Assembly: GCA_025062155.1 (NCBI GenBank)
Contig: JANXAM010000003.1
Coordinates: 62,001 to 126,000 of the forward strand
Origin: Gloeomargarita sp. SKYB120
GTDB taxonomy: Bacteria; Cyanobacteriota; Cyanobacteriia; Gloeomargaritales; Gloeomargaritaceae
Length of the DNA: 64,000 bases
Reading direction: 5' to 3'
Position numbers and translations under genes: made by a program. The notes below the pieces were generated by a model. It did not search any database and had not been told where the DNA came from. It was given only the letters and a program-made list of their open reading frames with translations. Shown here piece after piece: positions 17,760-28,265 of the stretch (positions are counted from its first letter, which is position 1; each line of letters begins with the position of its first letter).

Positions 17760-18318
17760 CCTGGTGCTCGGGACGACCAACCCAGGCAAGGTGCGGGAAA
17801 TTCGGGCTTACCTACGGGAATGGAATTGCCTGATCCCGCCAGCAGACCTGATCCTGGAGGAAACGGGGGAGACGTTTGCGGAAAATGCGCGGATGAAGGC
17901 GGTGCAGACGGCCCTGGCCTTGGGGTGTTGGGCGCTGGCGGACGATTCCGGCTTGGAAGTTACGAGTTTAGACGGGGCACCGGGAGTGTATTCGTCCCGC
18001 TATGGCCGGACTGATGCCGAGCGGATTGAGCGCCTTTTGTTGGAGCTGGGGGATGAACCGGAACGCTCAGCGCGGTTTGTCTGTGTGGTGGCGGTCGCGA
18101 ATCCCCAGGGAGACATCGTGGCGGAGGCAACGGGCATTTGCGAAGGAGAAATTCTTACCGCCCCTAGGGGCACCGGTGGTTTCGGGTATGACCCCATCTT
18201 TTATGTGCCGGCGCTGGGCATGACCTTTGCGGAAATGACACCCGCCCAAAAACAGCAGGTGAGTCATCGCGGTCGGGCTTTGCAGGCGCTGGTGCCCCAA
18301 CTGCGTGCCCTGCGGTGA
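17743..18318 (+). CDS. rdgB: XTP/dITP pyrophosphatase (RdgB/HAM1)
   Basis: Hydrolyses deaminated purine nucleoside triphosphates to monophosphates so that they do not enter DNA or RNA. The 191-residue protein shows the family motifs LGTTNPGKVREI, ETGETFAENARMKA, ADDSGLEV, GTGGFGYDPIFYVP and the terminal VSHRGRALQAL. It begins inside the end of ssb and its stop overlaps the next gene's GTG. Confidence 0.95.
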   Translation: MPPPFDLVLGTTNPGKVREIRAYLREWNCLIPPADLILEETGETFAENARMKAVQTALALGCWALADDSGLEVTSLDGAPGVYSSRYGRTDAERIERLLLELGDEPERSARFVCVVAVANPQGDIVAEATGICEGEILTAPRGTGGFGYDPIFYVPALGMTFAEMTPAQKQQVSHRGRALQALVPQLRALR

Positions 18319-19202
18319 AACGTTACTGGCGCTGGCTGGCCTGGGCGCTGGTGCTAGGGTTTCTCGGGCGCAAGCTGGTTCAGTCCTGGAGCGACGTGCA
18401 GCAGTTGTCCTGGCAACCGGGCTGGGAACAGTGGTGGCTCATGGCCGGGCTGGTGACCACCAGTGCGCACCTGTGGGCTGGCTGGCTTTGGGGACAAAGT
18501 TTAGGCTTCCTGGGCTATCCCGTGCCGAGTCGCTGGGCGGTGCCGTTGTATGTGCAGACCAATCTGGCGAAATACATTCCAGGCAATGTCTGGCATTTTT
18601 ACGGGCGGGTGCGGGCGGCCCAAGCGCGGCAGATTCCCACCGGGATTGTGCTGGTGAGTATTTTGCTGGAGGCGCTGTTGCTGGCGGCGGCGGCGTTGCT
18701 GGTGGGAATCCATCGCTGGCAACAGGGGTCGTGGCCGTTGCTGGCGCTGGTGGTGGTGCTGGTGGGCATTCATCCCTGGTGTTTGAACCGCTTGTTGACC
18801 TGGGTGGGACGTCGTAAAGTTCAGGGGACAGCTTTACCCCCGTTGCGCCAGTACCCGTTGCCCTTGCTGCTGGGCAATCTCTTGTTTCTGGGATTGCGGG
18901 GATTGGGATTTTTGTGCGTGCTTGGGACCTGGGTGTCGCTTTCTTGGCGTCTGCTACCCGTCCTGTGGGGCGCTTTTGGGCTGGCCTGGCTGTTAGGGTT
19001 TATCGTGCCGCTAGCACCGGGTGGCTTGGGCGTTTTTGAAGCGACCTTGACCGTCAGTTTGCAGGGTGTGATCCCTACCGGCACCGTTTTGGCGGCGGCA
19101 ATTGGGTATCGCCTGGTGAGTGTGCTGGCGGAAATCGCAGCGGCGGCGGTGGGTGTGGGCATCGAATGGGGGCGGAGGGACTTGAACCCTCACGACCTTT
19201 AG
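18315..19202 (+). CDS. Membrane protein of the LPG-synthase transmembrane (UPF0104) family
   Basis: A 295-residue integral membrane protein with about seven hydrophobic segments and the family motifs TNLAKYIPGNVWHFYGR and VPLAPGGLGVFEATL. It corresponds to the transmembrane flippase-like half of lysylphosphatidylglycerol synthases and lacks their soluble aminoacyltransferase domain, so its substrate is unknown. The GTG start overlaps the rdgB stop (GTGA). The last 12 codons run antisense through the 3' exon of the tRNA-Leu gene; the tail GRRDLNPHDL is tRNA-derived and the stop lies inside the tRNA T arm/variable region. Confidence 0.85.
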   Translation: MKRYWRWLAWALVLGFLGRKLVQSWSDVQQLSWQPGWEQWWLMAGLVTTSAHLWAGWLWGQSLGFLGYPVPSRWAVPLYVQTNLAKYIPGNVWHFYGRVRAAQARQIPTGIVLVSILLEALLLAAAALLVGIHRWQQGSWPLLALVVVLVGIHPWCLNRLLTWVGRRKVQGTALPPLRQYPLPLLLGNLLFLGLRGLGFLCVLGTWVSLSWRLLPVLWGAFGLAWLLGFIVPLAPGGLGVFEATLTVSLQGVIPTGTVLAAAIGYRLVSVLAEIAAAAVGVGIEWGRRDLNPHDL

Positions 19203-19477
19203 GGTCAACGGATTTTCATTCTCCACCGACTTTCGCCGGAGGGCCTAGGCCCCTGGAGAATTGGACTCTCCCTTTACCCACGACCATCCGTCGCTAGGGT
19301 AGCTCCCGTCGAGTCTCTGCACCTTCCGAACGGTTCCGCGTCCGGCTTGGCTCAGGATTGCCGTATCTGCATGCGCAGACGTAGGTTCCCCTGAATTTGA
19401 GAGCGTTCACTTGCAGGATTTCTCCCACAAGGCTCAATTGCTTAAGTCCGTAGCGTCTACCATTCCGCCACGCCCCC
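19167..19477 (-). tRNA. trnL-UAA: tRNA-Leu(UAA) with group I intron
   Basis: The 5' exon is 19477-19444 (34 nt, starting GGGGGCGTGGCGGAATGG) and the 3' exon is 19216-19167 (50 nt, including the T arm GGGTTCAAGTCCC). The acceptor stem pairs 19477-19471 with 19174-19168, and the discriminator A is at 19167. The anticodon U-A-A is split after the U by the intron. A long variable arm, as expected for leucine tRNA, is present. CCA is not encoded. The 3' end overlaps the membrane protein gene on the other strand. Confidence 0.96.
19217..19443 (-). other. Group I intron in tRNA-Leu(UAA)
   Basis: A 227-nt self-splicing intron of the kind shared by cyanobacteria and chloroplasts. It starts AAGCAATTGAGCCTTG and carries the conserved core blocks AAATTCAGGGGAACCTACG and GGCAATCCTGAGCCAAGCC, then GACTCGACGGGAGCTACCC, and ends with the terminal guanosine at 19217. 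It contains no open reading frame. Boundaries follow the exon sequences and are reliable to a base. Confidence 0.95.
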
Positions 19478-19489
19478 AGGTGAGTAATA

Positions 19490-19498
19490 AGCATAGCA
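19490..19498 (-). promoter_or_regulatory. Possible extended -10 for tRNA-Leu
   Basis: The minus strand reads TGCTATGCT at 19498-19490, an extended -10 form located 12 nt before the tRNA 5' end and within the short gap after purN. Motif evidence only. Confidence 0.35.
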
Positions 19499-19501
19499 CA
19501 T

Positions 19502-20113
19502 CTACTCCTGCACCGCCGCCCAGAGAATCGCCGGGGGATACAGCCGGTGTTCCTGTTCCTGAATGCGGGCATGGAGCGTCGCCACCGTATCACCCGGAAG
19601 GACGGGCACCGCTGCCTGCGCAATAATCGGCCCCTGGTCCACCGCCAAGATCACCCGATGCACCGTACAGCCCGTGATTTTCACTCCAGCAGCCAGCGCC
19701 TGTTCCACCGCACGGGTACCGGGAAACGACGGCAGCAAACTGGGATGGATGTTGAGAATCCGCGACCCAAAGGGTTCCAGCAAAACCGTCGTCGCTCGGC
19801 GCATCCACCCCGCCATGATCACCCACTCCGCTCCCCAGCGCTGCAACGTCTGGACAACGGCTGCATCAAAGCTCTCCCGGTCGGGATAATCGCGGTGGTT
19901 GATCAACGCACAGGGAACGCCCGCTTCCTTCGCCCGTTCTCGCACCGGCGCCTCAGGATTGTTATAGACCACGCCCGTGACTATCGCCGGTAATTTTCCC
20001 GTCGCAATCGCCTGCGCAATCGCCGTAAAGTTACTCCCCTTGCCGGAGGCCAAAACGCCCAATCGCAAAGGTTCGCCTCGGTATTCCGGCCAGTCTGGCG
20101 GCACGAGCAACAC
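19502..20113 (-). CDS. purN: Phosphoribosylglycinamide formyltransferase
   Basis: Transfers a formyl group from 10-formyl-THF to GAR, the third step of purine synthesis. The 203-residue protein has LGVLASGKGSNFTAIAQAI at the N-terminus, the catalytic Asn-His set in RILNIHPSLLPSFPG and the catalytic aspartate in AVDQGPIIAQAAV. GTG 20113 directly follows the stop of the upstream small gene, so the pair is probably co-transcribed. It is followed by the tRNA-Leu gene in the same direction. Confidence 0.95.
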   Translation of the reverse strand: MLLVPPDWPEYRGEPLRLGVLASGKGSNFTAIAQAIATGKLPAIVTGVVYNNPEAPVRERAKEAGVPCALINHRDYPDRESFDAAVVQTLQRWGAEWVIMAGWMRRATTVLLEPFGSRILNIHPSLLPSFPGTRAVEQALAAGVKITGCTVHRVILAVDQGPIIAQAAVPVLPGDTVATLHARIQEQEHRLYPPAILWAAVQE

Positions 20114-20410
20114 CTACCAGGCCCCCAACCAGTCCGCCAGCAGGAGTCCCAGCAACGTGCCAATCACTATCGGCAGATTGTTCCAGATGGGAGTGGGAAT
20201 GCGGTCGAGCCAGGCGTTGATCCTATCGGCCAGCGTCGGCGGTTTGGGGGGCGTAGAGACCTTGGGCTTTACCCAGTGGGGGGGATGGTTTTGGAAATGG
20301 GCAATACCCGCACGCACTACGCTCTGGGTCTCCCGTACCGCTTCCCATGACGCCTGCCGACTCTGGGCTAACCGTTCCAAACGCCGGTCCAGCTCCTCCA
20401 CATCCACCAT
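20114..20410 (-). CDS. Small membrane-anchored protein of unknown function
   Basis: A 98-residue protein beginning MVDVEELDRRLERLAQSRQASWEAVRE, a charged helix, followed by a Pro/Lys-rich stretch and one C-terminal membrane helix (WNNLPIVIGTLLGLLLADWLG). ATG 20410 was chosen because GGGAACGGG lies just before it; a longer frame from 20542 would overlap the divergent radical SAM gene start. The stop abuts the purN start codon. No family recognised. Confidence 0.65.
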   Translation of the reverse strand: MVDVEELDRRLERLAQSRQASWEAVRETQSVVRAGIAHFQNHPPHWVKPKVSTPPKPPTLADRINAWLDRIPTPIWNNLPIVIGTLLGLLLADWLGAW

Positions 20411-20520
20411 TCCCGTTCCCCAGGCTCTCCCAGACTGTGCTAACGTTAGAAATACCCTTCGCTTGTCTATTCTACGCAAGTCCGTCTTGGAAAACCAAGC
20501 CCTTTCGGTGGGGAGTACCG

Positions 20521-23097
20521 ATGGCGGTAGCAATTGAATCATTACTCCATTCCGGCATCAGTAAACCAGCGCGCTATTTAGGACAAGAGCTGGGGGCGGT
20601 GCGCAAACCCTGGGAAAGTGCTCAGGTGCGGTGGGTATTGAGCTATCCCGAACTGTACGAAGTGGGTGCCTCCAACCTAGGGCACATCATTCTCTACAAC
20701 ATCATCAACGCCCAGCCTGATCAACTATGCGACCGCGCCTATTTACCCGCTCCCGATTTAGCTGCCAAATTACGCGCAACCCAAACACCTTTATTCGCTG
20801 TGGAATCCCGCCGCAGTTTACGCGAATTTGACATTATTGGCTTCAGCTTGAGTTACGAATTGGGGGCGACCAATATCTTAGAAATGCTCGATTTGGCTGG
20901 GATTCCGTTAACGACACAGGAACGGCGCGACGGTCACTATCCACTCATTTTTGCCGGCGGTCCGACCGCAACCGGAAATCCAGAACCCTACGCGGACTTT
21001 TTTGACTTCTTTGCTATTGGGGATGGGGAAGAATTACTCCCCGAAATCGGCTTGGTGCTCTTAGAAGGGAAAGCCGCCGGTTTATCGCGTCAGGAATTAC
21101 TCCTGGATTTGGCGCAAATTCCTGGGGTTTACGTGCCCGAGTTTTATGCGCCCCAGCCGGATGGCGCCGTTGTTCCCATTCGCGATGATGTGCCCCCGCG
21201 CATCCTACGTCGGGTTGCTGCGCCCATTCCTGCCTACGGCATTGGATTGGTCCCTTATGTGGAAACGGTGCATGACCGGTTGACGGTGGAAATTCGCCGG
21301 GGATGCACGCGGGGATGCCGGTTTTGCCAGCCGGGAATGCTCACTCGTCCGGCGCGGGATGTGGACCCGGAAACGGTGATTCAAACCATCGAAAAAGGGA
21401 TGCGGGCAACGGGGTTCAATGAGTTTTCATTGCTGTCTTTGAGTTGCTCGGATTATTTGTCTTTGCCTGCTGTTGGGTTAGAAATTAAACGTCGTTTAGC
21501 CGACCAACCGGTGAGTTTATCCTTGCCCAGTCAACGGGTGGACCGTTTTGATGAACATATCGCCGAAATTGTGGGGGGAATGCGCAAAAGCGGACTCACC
21601 TTTGCGCCCGAAGCAGGCACCCAAAGGATGCGGGATATTATTAACAAGGGTCTCACGAATGAAGAGCTACTCCGGGGCGTCAAAACTGCTTGGGAACAAG
21701 GTTGGGACCGGGTGAAATTGTATTTCATGATTGGGTTGCCAGGCGAAACCGACGCGGATGTGATTGGCATTGCGGAGACGTTGAAATGGTTGCAGCGGGA
21801 ATGCCGGGGCAATGGTCGCAAACCCATTGGTTTTAACGTCACCATTTCTAATTTCACGCCCAAGCCCCACACGCCCTTTCAATGGCATTCTGTGGCCACG
21901 TCAGAGTTCCTGCGCAAACAGGAATTACTCCGGCAAGAATTTAAGCATGTGCGCGCTCTCAAAGCCAATTTCACCGATGTCCGGATTTCGGCGATGGAAG
22001 ACTTTTTGGGGCGGGGGGACCGCTCGTTAGGAAAAGTGATCCGCCGGGCTTGGGAATTGGGCGCTGGCATGGACGCCTGGTGGGAATCGCTCGACCGAGC
22101 TTATGCCGCCTGGGAGCAAGCAATCCGAGAAGCAGGGTTGACGTGGAAATATCGCTCGATTGAACAAGGACAATGGTTTGAAAAACTAGACAAAGCTTAC
22201 CTGCTAAACCAGCCCTTGCCCTGGGACCATATTGATACGGGGATTGATAAAAAGTGGCTGGTGGAAGATTTAGAACGCGCTTTGGCTGCTGCCACCGTTC
22301 CCGACTGTTCCTTTGATAGCTGTTCCCATTGCGGCGTGTGTGGCGTGGATTTGGGTCACAATGTGGTCGTGCCCCCGCCGCCTTTACCAACGGCAAAAAT
22401 CACGCCGAACATTCCCACGCAACGGGTGCAACGGTTACGGGTGCGATTTGGCAAATTAGGGGAAATGGCGCTGCTGAGTCACCTGGATTTAATGCGCTTG
22501 TTTGACCGGGCCATCCGGCGGGCAAATTTACCCATTGCCTTTACGGAAGGGTTTCATCCGAGTCCCCGCATTGTGCCTGCGACGGCCTTACCTTTGGGGG
22601 TAACCAGCACCGGTGAAATTGTGGATTTTGAGTTGCACCAAGTGTGTGATCCCCAAGCGTTTTTACAAGCATTGCAGGCGCAATTACCCGCCGATATTCC
22701 CCTGTATGAAGTGCAGGAAATTCCTGTGCGAGCGCCGGCCAGTACCGAATTGCTAGAAGCGGTCGAATACCGGTTAACATTCGCCCTTGATGCACCAGAT
22801 GCCCGCGCCGATTGGTCCACGTGGATTCACCAGATTTTAGCGATGGAAGCCCTGTGGTGGGAAGGCCAGACCAAAAGCGGGAAACCAAAACGGATCAATT
22901 TGCGCGAAAAACTGTACCGGTTGGAGTTGGTGACAACCCAAGACCAGCAAGCAGACATTCTTTATCAAGGGTCATGGAGCGCTGATGGTCAATCCCTGCA
23001 ACCCGAACACGTTTTATTCCTATTCCAAACCGTCGGGTCGCCGGACGTTCATCTGGTTCATATTCATCGAGAGCGGTTGATTTTCCGCAGCAGTTGA
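20521..23097 (+). CDS. B12-binding-type radical SAM protein with C-terminal DUF2344 domain
   Basis: An 858-residue protein of the TIGR03960 type. Residues 1-230 resemble a cobalamin-binding-like domain; the radical SAM cluster motif CTRGCRFC (C-X3-C-X2-C) lies near residue 262 and is followed by a TIM-barrel-like region. A cysteine-rich stretch near residue 600 ([15 protein letters not shown]) may hold another metal site. From about 640 onward [26 protein letters not shown] marks the DUF2344 domain, a separate protein in some bacteria. ATG 20521 is preceded by GGGGAG. Its substrate is unknown. It overlaps mnmE by one base (TGATG). Confidence 0.85.
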   Translation: MAVAIESLLHSGISKPARYLGQELGAVRKPWESAQVRWVLSYPELYEVGASNLGHIILYNIINAQPDQLCDRAYLPAPDLAAKLRATQTPLFAVESRRSLREFDIIGFSLSYELGATNILEMLDLAGIPLTTQERRDGHYPLIFAGGPTATGNPEPYADFFDFFAIGDGEELLPEIGLVLLEGKAAGLSRQELLLDLAQIPGVYVPEFYAPQPDGAVVPIRDDVPPRILRRVAAPIPAYGIGLVPYVETVHDRLTVEIRRGCTRGCRFCQPGMLTRPARDVDPETVIQTIEKGMRATGFNEFSLLSLSCSDYLSLPAVGLEIKRRLADQPVSLSLPSQRVDRFDEHIAEIVGGMRKSGLTFAPEAGTQRMRDIINKGLTNEELLRGVKTAWEQGWDRVKLYFMIGLPGETDADVIGIAETLKWLQRECRGNGRKPIGFNVTISNFTPKPHTPFQWHSVATSEFLRKQELLRQEFKHVRALKANFTDVRISAMEDFLGRGDRSLGKVIRRAWELGAGMDAWWESLDRAYAAWEQAIREAGLTWKYRSIEQGQWFEKLDKAYLLNQPLPWDHIDTGIDKKWLVEDLERALAAATVPDCSFDSCSHCGVCGVDLGHNVVVPPPPLPTAKITPNIPTQRVQRLRVRFGKLGEMALLSHLDLMRLFDRAIRRANLPIAFTEGFHPSPRIVPATALPLGVTSTGEIVDFELHQVCDPQAFLQALQAQLPADIPLYEVQEIPVRAPASTELLEAVEYRLTFALDAPDARADWSTWIHQILAMEALWWEGQTKSGKPKRINLREKLYRLELVTTQDQQADILYQGSWSADGQSLQPEHVLFLFQTVGSPDVHLVHIHRERLIFRSS

Positions 23098-24464
23098 TGC
23101 TGGATTTAGGGGATACAATTGCGGCGATTGCGACGGCGGTGGCACCGGAGCAAGGGAGTATTGCCATTGTGCGCTTGTCAGGCAAAGAGAGCGTTGCGAT
23201 TGCTCGTAAAATTTTTCATGCGCCGGGGAAGCAAGTATGGGAAAGCCATCGCATTCTGTATGGTTTTGTGCGCACACCAGCGGGGCAAGTCATTGATGAA
23301 GCGCTGTTACTCCTGATGCTAGCTCCCCGTTCCTACACCCGCGAAGATGTGGTGGAATTTCACTGTCACGGGGGCATTATTACGGTGCAAAAGGTGTTGA
23401 ATTTGTGTATTGAACAGGGAGCGCGACTGGCTCGACCGGGTGAGTTTACTTTGCGGGCGGTTCTGAATGGCCGGATTGACCTGACCCAAGCAGAAGCGAT
23501 TGCCGATCTCATCGGGGCAAAATCATCGCTATCGGCGGAAATGGCGCTGGGTAGTTTGCAGGGGAAACTGGGACAACGCATTCGGCAACTGCGCAATCAA
23601 TGTTTGGACATTCTGGCGGAACTGGAAGCTCGGATTGATTTCGATGAAGATTTACCACCGCTCAATTCGCAAGAGATTCAAGACCGGATTGGCGATATAC
23701 TCCGCCAGATTGAAGAATTATTGGCAACAGCAGAGCGGGGTGTTTGGTTGCGGCGCGGGATCAAGGTGGCGATTGTCGGGCGTCCGAATGTGGGCAAATC
23801 GAGCTTGCTGAATGCTTGGAGTCAAACGGAACGGGCCATTGTTACCGATTTGCCGGGAACTACACGGGATGTGGTGGATGCCTATCTGGTAGTGCAGGGA
23901 ATTCCAGTCGAAATTCTGGATACCGCCGGGATTCGTCATACAGATGACCCCGTGGAGCAAATCGGCATTCACCGTTCTCGCCAGGCCATGCAAAATGCCG
24001 ATGTGATTTTACTGGTGATCAATGCTGCGGAAGGATGGACAGAAATGGACCAAGCTTTGTATCAAGAATTAGACGCTAGCAAAGTGATTTTTGTGGTTAA
24101 TAAAACTGATTTGGTTCCATCTCTCCCGCGGCTACCTGCGCACCTACAACCGGTGGTTTATACATCTGCCCTGCAACGGAGCGGTATCGACCAGTTAGAG
24201 TCGGTCTTGCTAGAGCGGATTTTTCAAGGGAAAGTGCAGCAAACCAATCTCACCTATACGATTAACCAGCGACAGCAAACAGCTTTGCTCCAAGCCCAAA
24301 AAGCGCTGCAACAAATGCAAACGACTATGGCGCAACAATTGCCGGTGGATTTTTGGACGATTGACCTGCGCACAGCGATTCAAGCGCTGGGGAGTATTAC
24401 TGGTGAAGAAATCACCGAAGCGATGCTGGATCGCATCTTCAGTAAGTTTTGTATCGGCAAATAA
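23097..24464 (+). CDS. mnmE: tRNA modification GTPase MnmE
   Basis: With MnmG, installs the carboxymethylaminomethyl group on wobble uridine of certain tRNAs. The 455-residue protein begins with the folate-binding N-terminal domain ([20 protein letters not shown]), has the inserted G domain with P-loop GRPNVGKS at residues 228-235, the DTAG switch in [11 protein letters not shown] and NKTD, and ends with the family's C-terminal FCIGK, whose cysteine is needed for modification. ATG 23097 overlaps the upstream stop. Confidence 0.97.
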   Translation: MLDLGDTIAAIATAVAPEQGSIAIVRLSGKESVAIARKIFHAPGKQVWESHRILYGFVRTPAGQVIDEALLLLMLAPRSYTREDVVEFHCHGGIITVQKVLNLCIEQGARLARPGEFTLRAVLNGRIDLTQAEAIADLIGAKSSLSAEMALGSLQGKLGQRIRQLRNQCLDILAELEARIDFDEDLPPLNSQEIQDRIGDILRQIEELLATAERGVWLRRGIKVAIVGRPNVGKSSLLNAWSQTERAIVTDLPGTTRDVVDAYLVVQGIPVEILDTAGIRHTDDPVEQIGIHRSRQAMQNADVILLVINAAEGWTEMDQALYQELDASKVIFVVNKTDLVPSLPRLPAHLQPVVYTSALQRSGIDQLESVLLERIFQGKVQQTNLTYTINQRQQTALLQAQKALQQMQTTMAQQLPVDFWTIDLRTAIQALGSITGEEITEAMLDRIFSKFCIGK

Positions 24465-24474
24465 ACGCTTGGGG

Positions 24475-24480
24475 TATAAT
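24475..24480 (+). promoter_or_regulatory. -10 element upstream of mutS
   Basis: A perfect TATAAT between mnmE and mutS, 27 nt before the mutS start. A matching -35 at 17 nt is not obvious (TTGTAT lies 20 nt upstream), so it is a candidate only. Confidence 0.4.
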
Positions 24481-24506
24481 CGGGGAGCAGTGGGGGAGCT
24501 GGAGCC

Positions 24507-27059
24507 ATGTTGGAAAATAGCGACTATCGCCAGGTAGACCGTGAGCAATTGGTGGATATGTTGCGCCACTATTGCCAGGTCAAAGACCAGTACCAGCACG
24601 CGCTTTTGCTCTATCGGGTGGGCGATTTCTATGAGACGTTTTTCCAAGATGCCATAACGGTGGCGCGGGAGTTAGAACTCTATTTGACCAGTAAATACGG
24701 GGGCAAAGAAATTGGCAAAGTTCCCATGGCTGGCATCCCCTACCACGCGCTAGAACGATATGCCAATCAATTACTCAAAAAAGGCTATGCCGTAGCGATT
24801 TGCGACCAGACGGAAGATGCAGCGATTGCCGAAAAAGAACGACGCATGGTGCGGCGAGAAGTCACGCGGGTCTTTACACCGGGGACGCTGTTAGAAGAAG
24901 CGCTTTTGCCGGCACGGGAAAATAACTTTTTGGCGGCTTTGGTGTTGCAAGGGGAACACTGGGGATTGGCGCATGGAGATGTCTCGACAGGGGAATTTCG
25001 TTTGACGCAGGCGCAAGGTTTGGACAATCTCACGCAAGAACTGCTGCGCATTCAACCGGCGGAAATTGTTTTGCCCACGGAAATTCCTGATTTGATTGGG
25101 CTATTACGACCTGGGGAATCAGAAGGGAAAATTCCTGCTGGTCTGCCCACCCAATTTACCTATACATTGCAGCCGCAACGTTTTTTTCAACTGGCCCAGG
25201 CGCGACAACAATTGTTAGAAACCTATGGGTTGAAGTCGCTGGAAGGGCTGGGATGTGAGCATTTGCCGCTGGCGATTCGGGCGGCGGGGGGATTACTGGC
25301 GTATTTGGCGCAACATCAAGGGCACTACCATACGGGGCTGCAGTTGCCCACGACCTACTTCATCAGCGAGTTCATGCGGCTGGACCAGCAGACGCGCCGG
25401 AATTTGGAACTGACGCAGACCGTGCGGGAAGGGGCGTTTCACGGGTCGTTGCTCTGGGCGATTGACCGGACGGTGACGGGGATGGGGGCGCGTCTGCTCC
25501 GGCGTTGGCTGCTGCAACCGCTGCTGGATGTGGAGGCCATCAATGCCCGCCTGGATGCGATTGCAGAGCTGGTTAACAAGGGGTTGTTGCGGCAACAGGT
25601 GCGGGAGCATATCAAGCAAGTGTATGACCTAGAGCGGTTGCTAGGGCGGGTGCAGGCGGGAACGGCCAATGCCCGAGATTTGCTGGCGCTGGCGGATTCC
25701 CTGTTGGCGGCAAGTCGGCTGGCCCAGGTGCTGGCTGATGTCCAGTCCCAGTACTTGCGGGATTTGCAGTCCATACCGCCGGAACTAGAAGCGCTGGGGG
25801 AACGCATACGGGAATCTCTGGTGGAATCGCCGCCGGTGACGTTGACCGAAGGGGGGTTGATTCGTGCTGGCGTTGATGCAGAACTCGACCGCTTGCGCCA
25901 AACGCTCGCCGATGACCAAAACTGGATTGCCCAATTGGAAGTGACGGAAAAACAACGCACAGGGATTCCGACGCTGAAGGTGGGCTTTAATAAAACCTTT
26001 GGCTATTACATCAGCATCACCCGCTCCAAAAGTGAACAGGCGCCGCCGGATTATATTCGCAAGCAAACGCTCACCAACGAAGAACGTTACATTACACCAG
26101 AGTTGAAAGAGCGGGAAATTCGGATTTTGAATCTACAGACGGAAATCAATCAACGGGAGTATGAATTGTTTTTGCAATTGCGCCAGGCAGTGTCTTTGCA
26201 CCAGCATCTAATCCGGCCCTTGGCCCAAAAAATTGCGCAGGTGGATGTGCTGGCGGGACTGGCGGAAGTGGCAGTGATCCACAACTATCACCGGCCAGAG
26301 ATTGTCCAGGGACGGGAACTGGTGATCAAACAGGGACGGCACCCAGTAGTGGAGCAATTGTTACCGGCGGGGTGTTTTGTCCCGAACGATACGGAATTAG
26401 GCACGGGTACCGATTTGATGATCTTGACGGGGCCAAACGCCAGTGGCAAAAGCTGTTATTTGCGACAGGTGGGCTTGATTCAGTTGCTGGCCCAAATGGG
26501 TAGTTTTGTCCCAGCGACGCAGGCCAAAGTTGGCATTTGCGACCGCATTTTTACCCGCGTGGGGGCGGTGGATGACTTGGCAATGGGACAGTCCACGTTC
26601 ATGGTAGAAATGTGCGAAACGGCCAACATTTTGCATCATGCGACGGACCGTTCGCTGGTGTTGCTGGATGAAATTGGACGGGGGACGGCCACCTTTGATG
26701 GGCTGGCGATTGCTTGGTCGGTGGCGGAATACCTGGCGGTTTATTTGCGTTGCCGGGCGATTTTTGCCACGCACTACCACGAGTTAAATCAACTGGAAAA
26801 TACTTTGAAAAATGTGGCGAATTATCAAGTGGTGGTGCAGGAGCTAGCGGACCAGATTGTGTTTTTGCACCAGGTGCGACCGGGGGGCGCCGACCGTTCC
26901 TATGGCATTGAAGCCGGACGTTTGGCTGGTTTACCCCCCATCGTTATTAACCGGGCGCGGGAGATCATGCACCGGTTAGAAAAGCATTCTCAGATCACTT
27001 TGGGGGATACGGCGGTACAGGGAGAGTTGCCACTGTTTGCGCCTAACGCCACTGGCTGA
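24507..27059 (+). CDS. mutS: DNA mismatch repair protein MutS
   Basis: Recognises mismatches and small loops and starts repair. The 850-residue length fits MutS1. The N-terminal mismatch-binding domain shows the Phe-X-Glu motif in [14 protein letters not shown], the middle holds the lever and clamp helices, and the ATPase has P-loop GPNASGKS at 642-649, then [28 protein letters not shown] and [20 protein letters not shown] precedes the ATG. The 3' end overlaps the convergent SpoIID-like gene by 17 nt. Confidence 0.97.
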   Translation: MLENSDYRQVDREQLVDMLRHYCQVKDQYQHALLLYRVGDFYETFFQDAITVARELELYLTSKYGGKEIGKVPMAGIPYHALERYANQLLKKGYAVAICDQTEDAAIAEKERRMVRREVTRVFTPGTLLEEALLPARENNFLAALVLQGEHWGLAHGDVSTGEFRLTQAQGLDNLTQELLRIQPAEIVLPTEIPDLIGLLRPGESEGKIPAGLPTQFTYTLQPQRFFQLAQARQQLLETYGLKSLEGLGCEHLPLAIRAAGGLLAYLAQHQGHYHTGLQLPTTYFISEFMRLDQQTRRNLELTQTVREGAFHGSLLWAIDRTVTGMGARLLRRWLLQPLLDVEAINARLDAIAELVNKGLLRQQVREHIKQVYDLERLLGRVQAGTANARDLLALADSLLAASRLAQVLADVQSQYLRDLQSIPPELEALGERIRESLVESPPVTLTEGGLIRAGVDAELDRLRQTLADDQNWIAQLEVTEKQRTGIPTLKVGFNKTFGYYISITRSKSEQAPPDYIRKQTLTNEERYITPELKEREIRILNLQTEINQREYELFLQLRQAVSLHQHLIRPLAQKIAQVDVLAGLAEVAVIHNYHRPEIVQGRELVIKQGRHPVVEQLLPAGCFVPNDTELGTGTDLMILTGPNASGKSCYLRQVGLIQLLAQMGSFVPATQAKVGICDRIFTRVGAVDDLAMGQSTFMVEMCETANILHHATDRSLVLLDEIGRGTATFDGLAIAWSVAEYLAVYLRCRAIFATHYHELNQLENTLKNVANYQVVVQELADQIVFLHQVRPGGADRSYGIEAGRLAGLPPIVINRAREIMHRLEKHSQITLGDTAVQGELPLFAPNATG

Positions 27060-28179
27060 TTTCCACACCCTGGTAGTAGTACTGGAGAATTTGCTGGTAG
27101 TTGTACCCGCGTTGGGCCAAGGCGTAGGCTCCCCATTGACTCATGCCCAGCCCATGCCCGAAGCCCCGTCCTTGAAACGTAAAACCGCCAGGTGTGGGGT
27201 GGAGCAAATCGGCGCTGGCGACATCGCTGGGGGTAGGAATGACGTCAAACAAGGTACTGCGCAAGTCCAGCAGTTGCCGGAGTTCAGCCCCGCTGAAGGT
27301 GCGACTGCCCTGGGTGCCTGTGACCCGTATCTGGAGAACGCGACCACGGGGAGTGCGGCGCTCGACGGTAAAGCCCGTGACTCGACCCACGCCGGGGAGC
27401 AGGCGACTGAGTTCTGCCGGGGTAAAGGTTTTCTGCCAGCTATAAACAGGCGCTTCCTGGTCAAAGTCGGGTACACCGCGCAGGTAGGGCCGGGGCGACG
27501 CCCAAATATCTTCCACATTTTCCGTATGGCCCCCCGACGCCGCATGATACACCGCTTCGATGATCTGGCCCCGGTAGGTGAGCACTTGACCGGTGGTGGC
27601 TAACACGGCTTCGCGGGTGCGGTCCGATTCGCGGCTGTAGCCCTTGTAGGCTTGCCAAGTCACCGTGCGGCCCACGTCGAAATCCCGGTCAGCCGGGCGG
27701 CGCAGCCGGTACAGGACAAAGGAACGGGCGGCTACGGCCTGGGCTTTCAGGGCTTCCAAGGGCCAATCGGGGTACATTTCCGAACCCACCACGCTGAAGA
27801 GATACGCTTCCAACGGCACGTGATTGACCGCCAGCAGCCCGTCGGTTCGCGCCACTAAGCGCAGGCGTCCTCGGTACCAATCATCACTGATATAGACAAA
27901 CCCGCCATCGGTCGGTCGCACCCACAAATCCCGCGCCTGGTAGGTGTGTAGCCGGACTTGTCCCCCCTGGAGTTGCGCCGTGAATCCCAGCATCGGTGGC
28001 AAAGGTCCCAGGGTGCGTCCAGCTCCATCGGTCACCACTGCTGCGCCGGAAACGCCGACCCGCACTGTTTTGACCCCTTGCTGAATACACACCCGCAGTT
28101 CGGTGGCCCAGGCGACGGCTCCCCAACTTAGCGCGATGACCCCAGCGACAACCGTCGTGCGCAACCAAAATAAGCTCAT
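27043..28179 (-). CDS. SpoIID/LytB domain protein
   Basis: A 378-residue exported protein. Residues 1-26 form a signal peptide ([18 protein letters not shown]). The SpoIID region includes [50 protein letters not shown] and the C-terminal [25 protein letters not shown]. In Bacillus SpoIID is a lytic transglycosylase acting on denuded glycan; in cyanobacteria the family has a presumed peptidoglycan-remodelling role that is not tied to sporulation. It is divergent from the agmatine deiminase gene and its end overlaps mutS. Confidence 0.92.
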   Translation of the reverse strand: MSLFWLRTTVVAGVIALSWGAVAWATELRVCIQQGVKTVRVGVSGAAVVTDGAGRTLGPLPPMLGFTAQLQGGQVRLHTYQARDLWVRPTDGGFVYISDDWYRGRLRLVARTDGLLAVNHVPLEAYLFSVVGSEMYPDWPLEALKAQAVAARSFVLYRLRRPADRDFDVGRTVTWQAYKGYSRESDRTREAVLATTGQVLTYRGQIIEAVYHAASGGHTENVEDIWASPRPYLRGVPDFDQEAPVYSWQKTFTPAELSRLLPGVGRVTGFTVERRTPRGRVLQIRVTGTQGSRTFSGAELRQLLDLRSTLFDVIPTPSDVASADLLHPTPGGFTFQGRGFGHGLGMSQWGAYALAQRGYNYQQILQYYYQGVEISQWR

Positions 28180-28210
28180 GAGCCATCACTCCCCAGCCCA
28201 ACCCCCAAAA

Positions 28211-28239
28211 AGTATAACAGGGCACTCCAGTAGGTACAA
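28211..28239 (-). promoter_or_regulatory. Predicted promoter of the SpoIID-like gene
   Basis: On the minus strand TTGTAC (28239-28234) and TATACT (28216-28211) are separated by exactly 17 nt, placing transcription start near 28204 and giving a 25-nt leader. Good motif and spacing, no experimental support. Confidence 0.55.
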
Positions 28240-28265
28240 TCAGGGGGACGTGTAACGCTGTCCCA

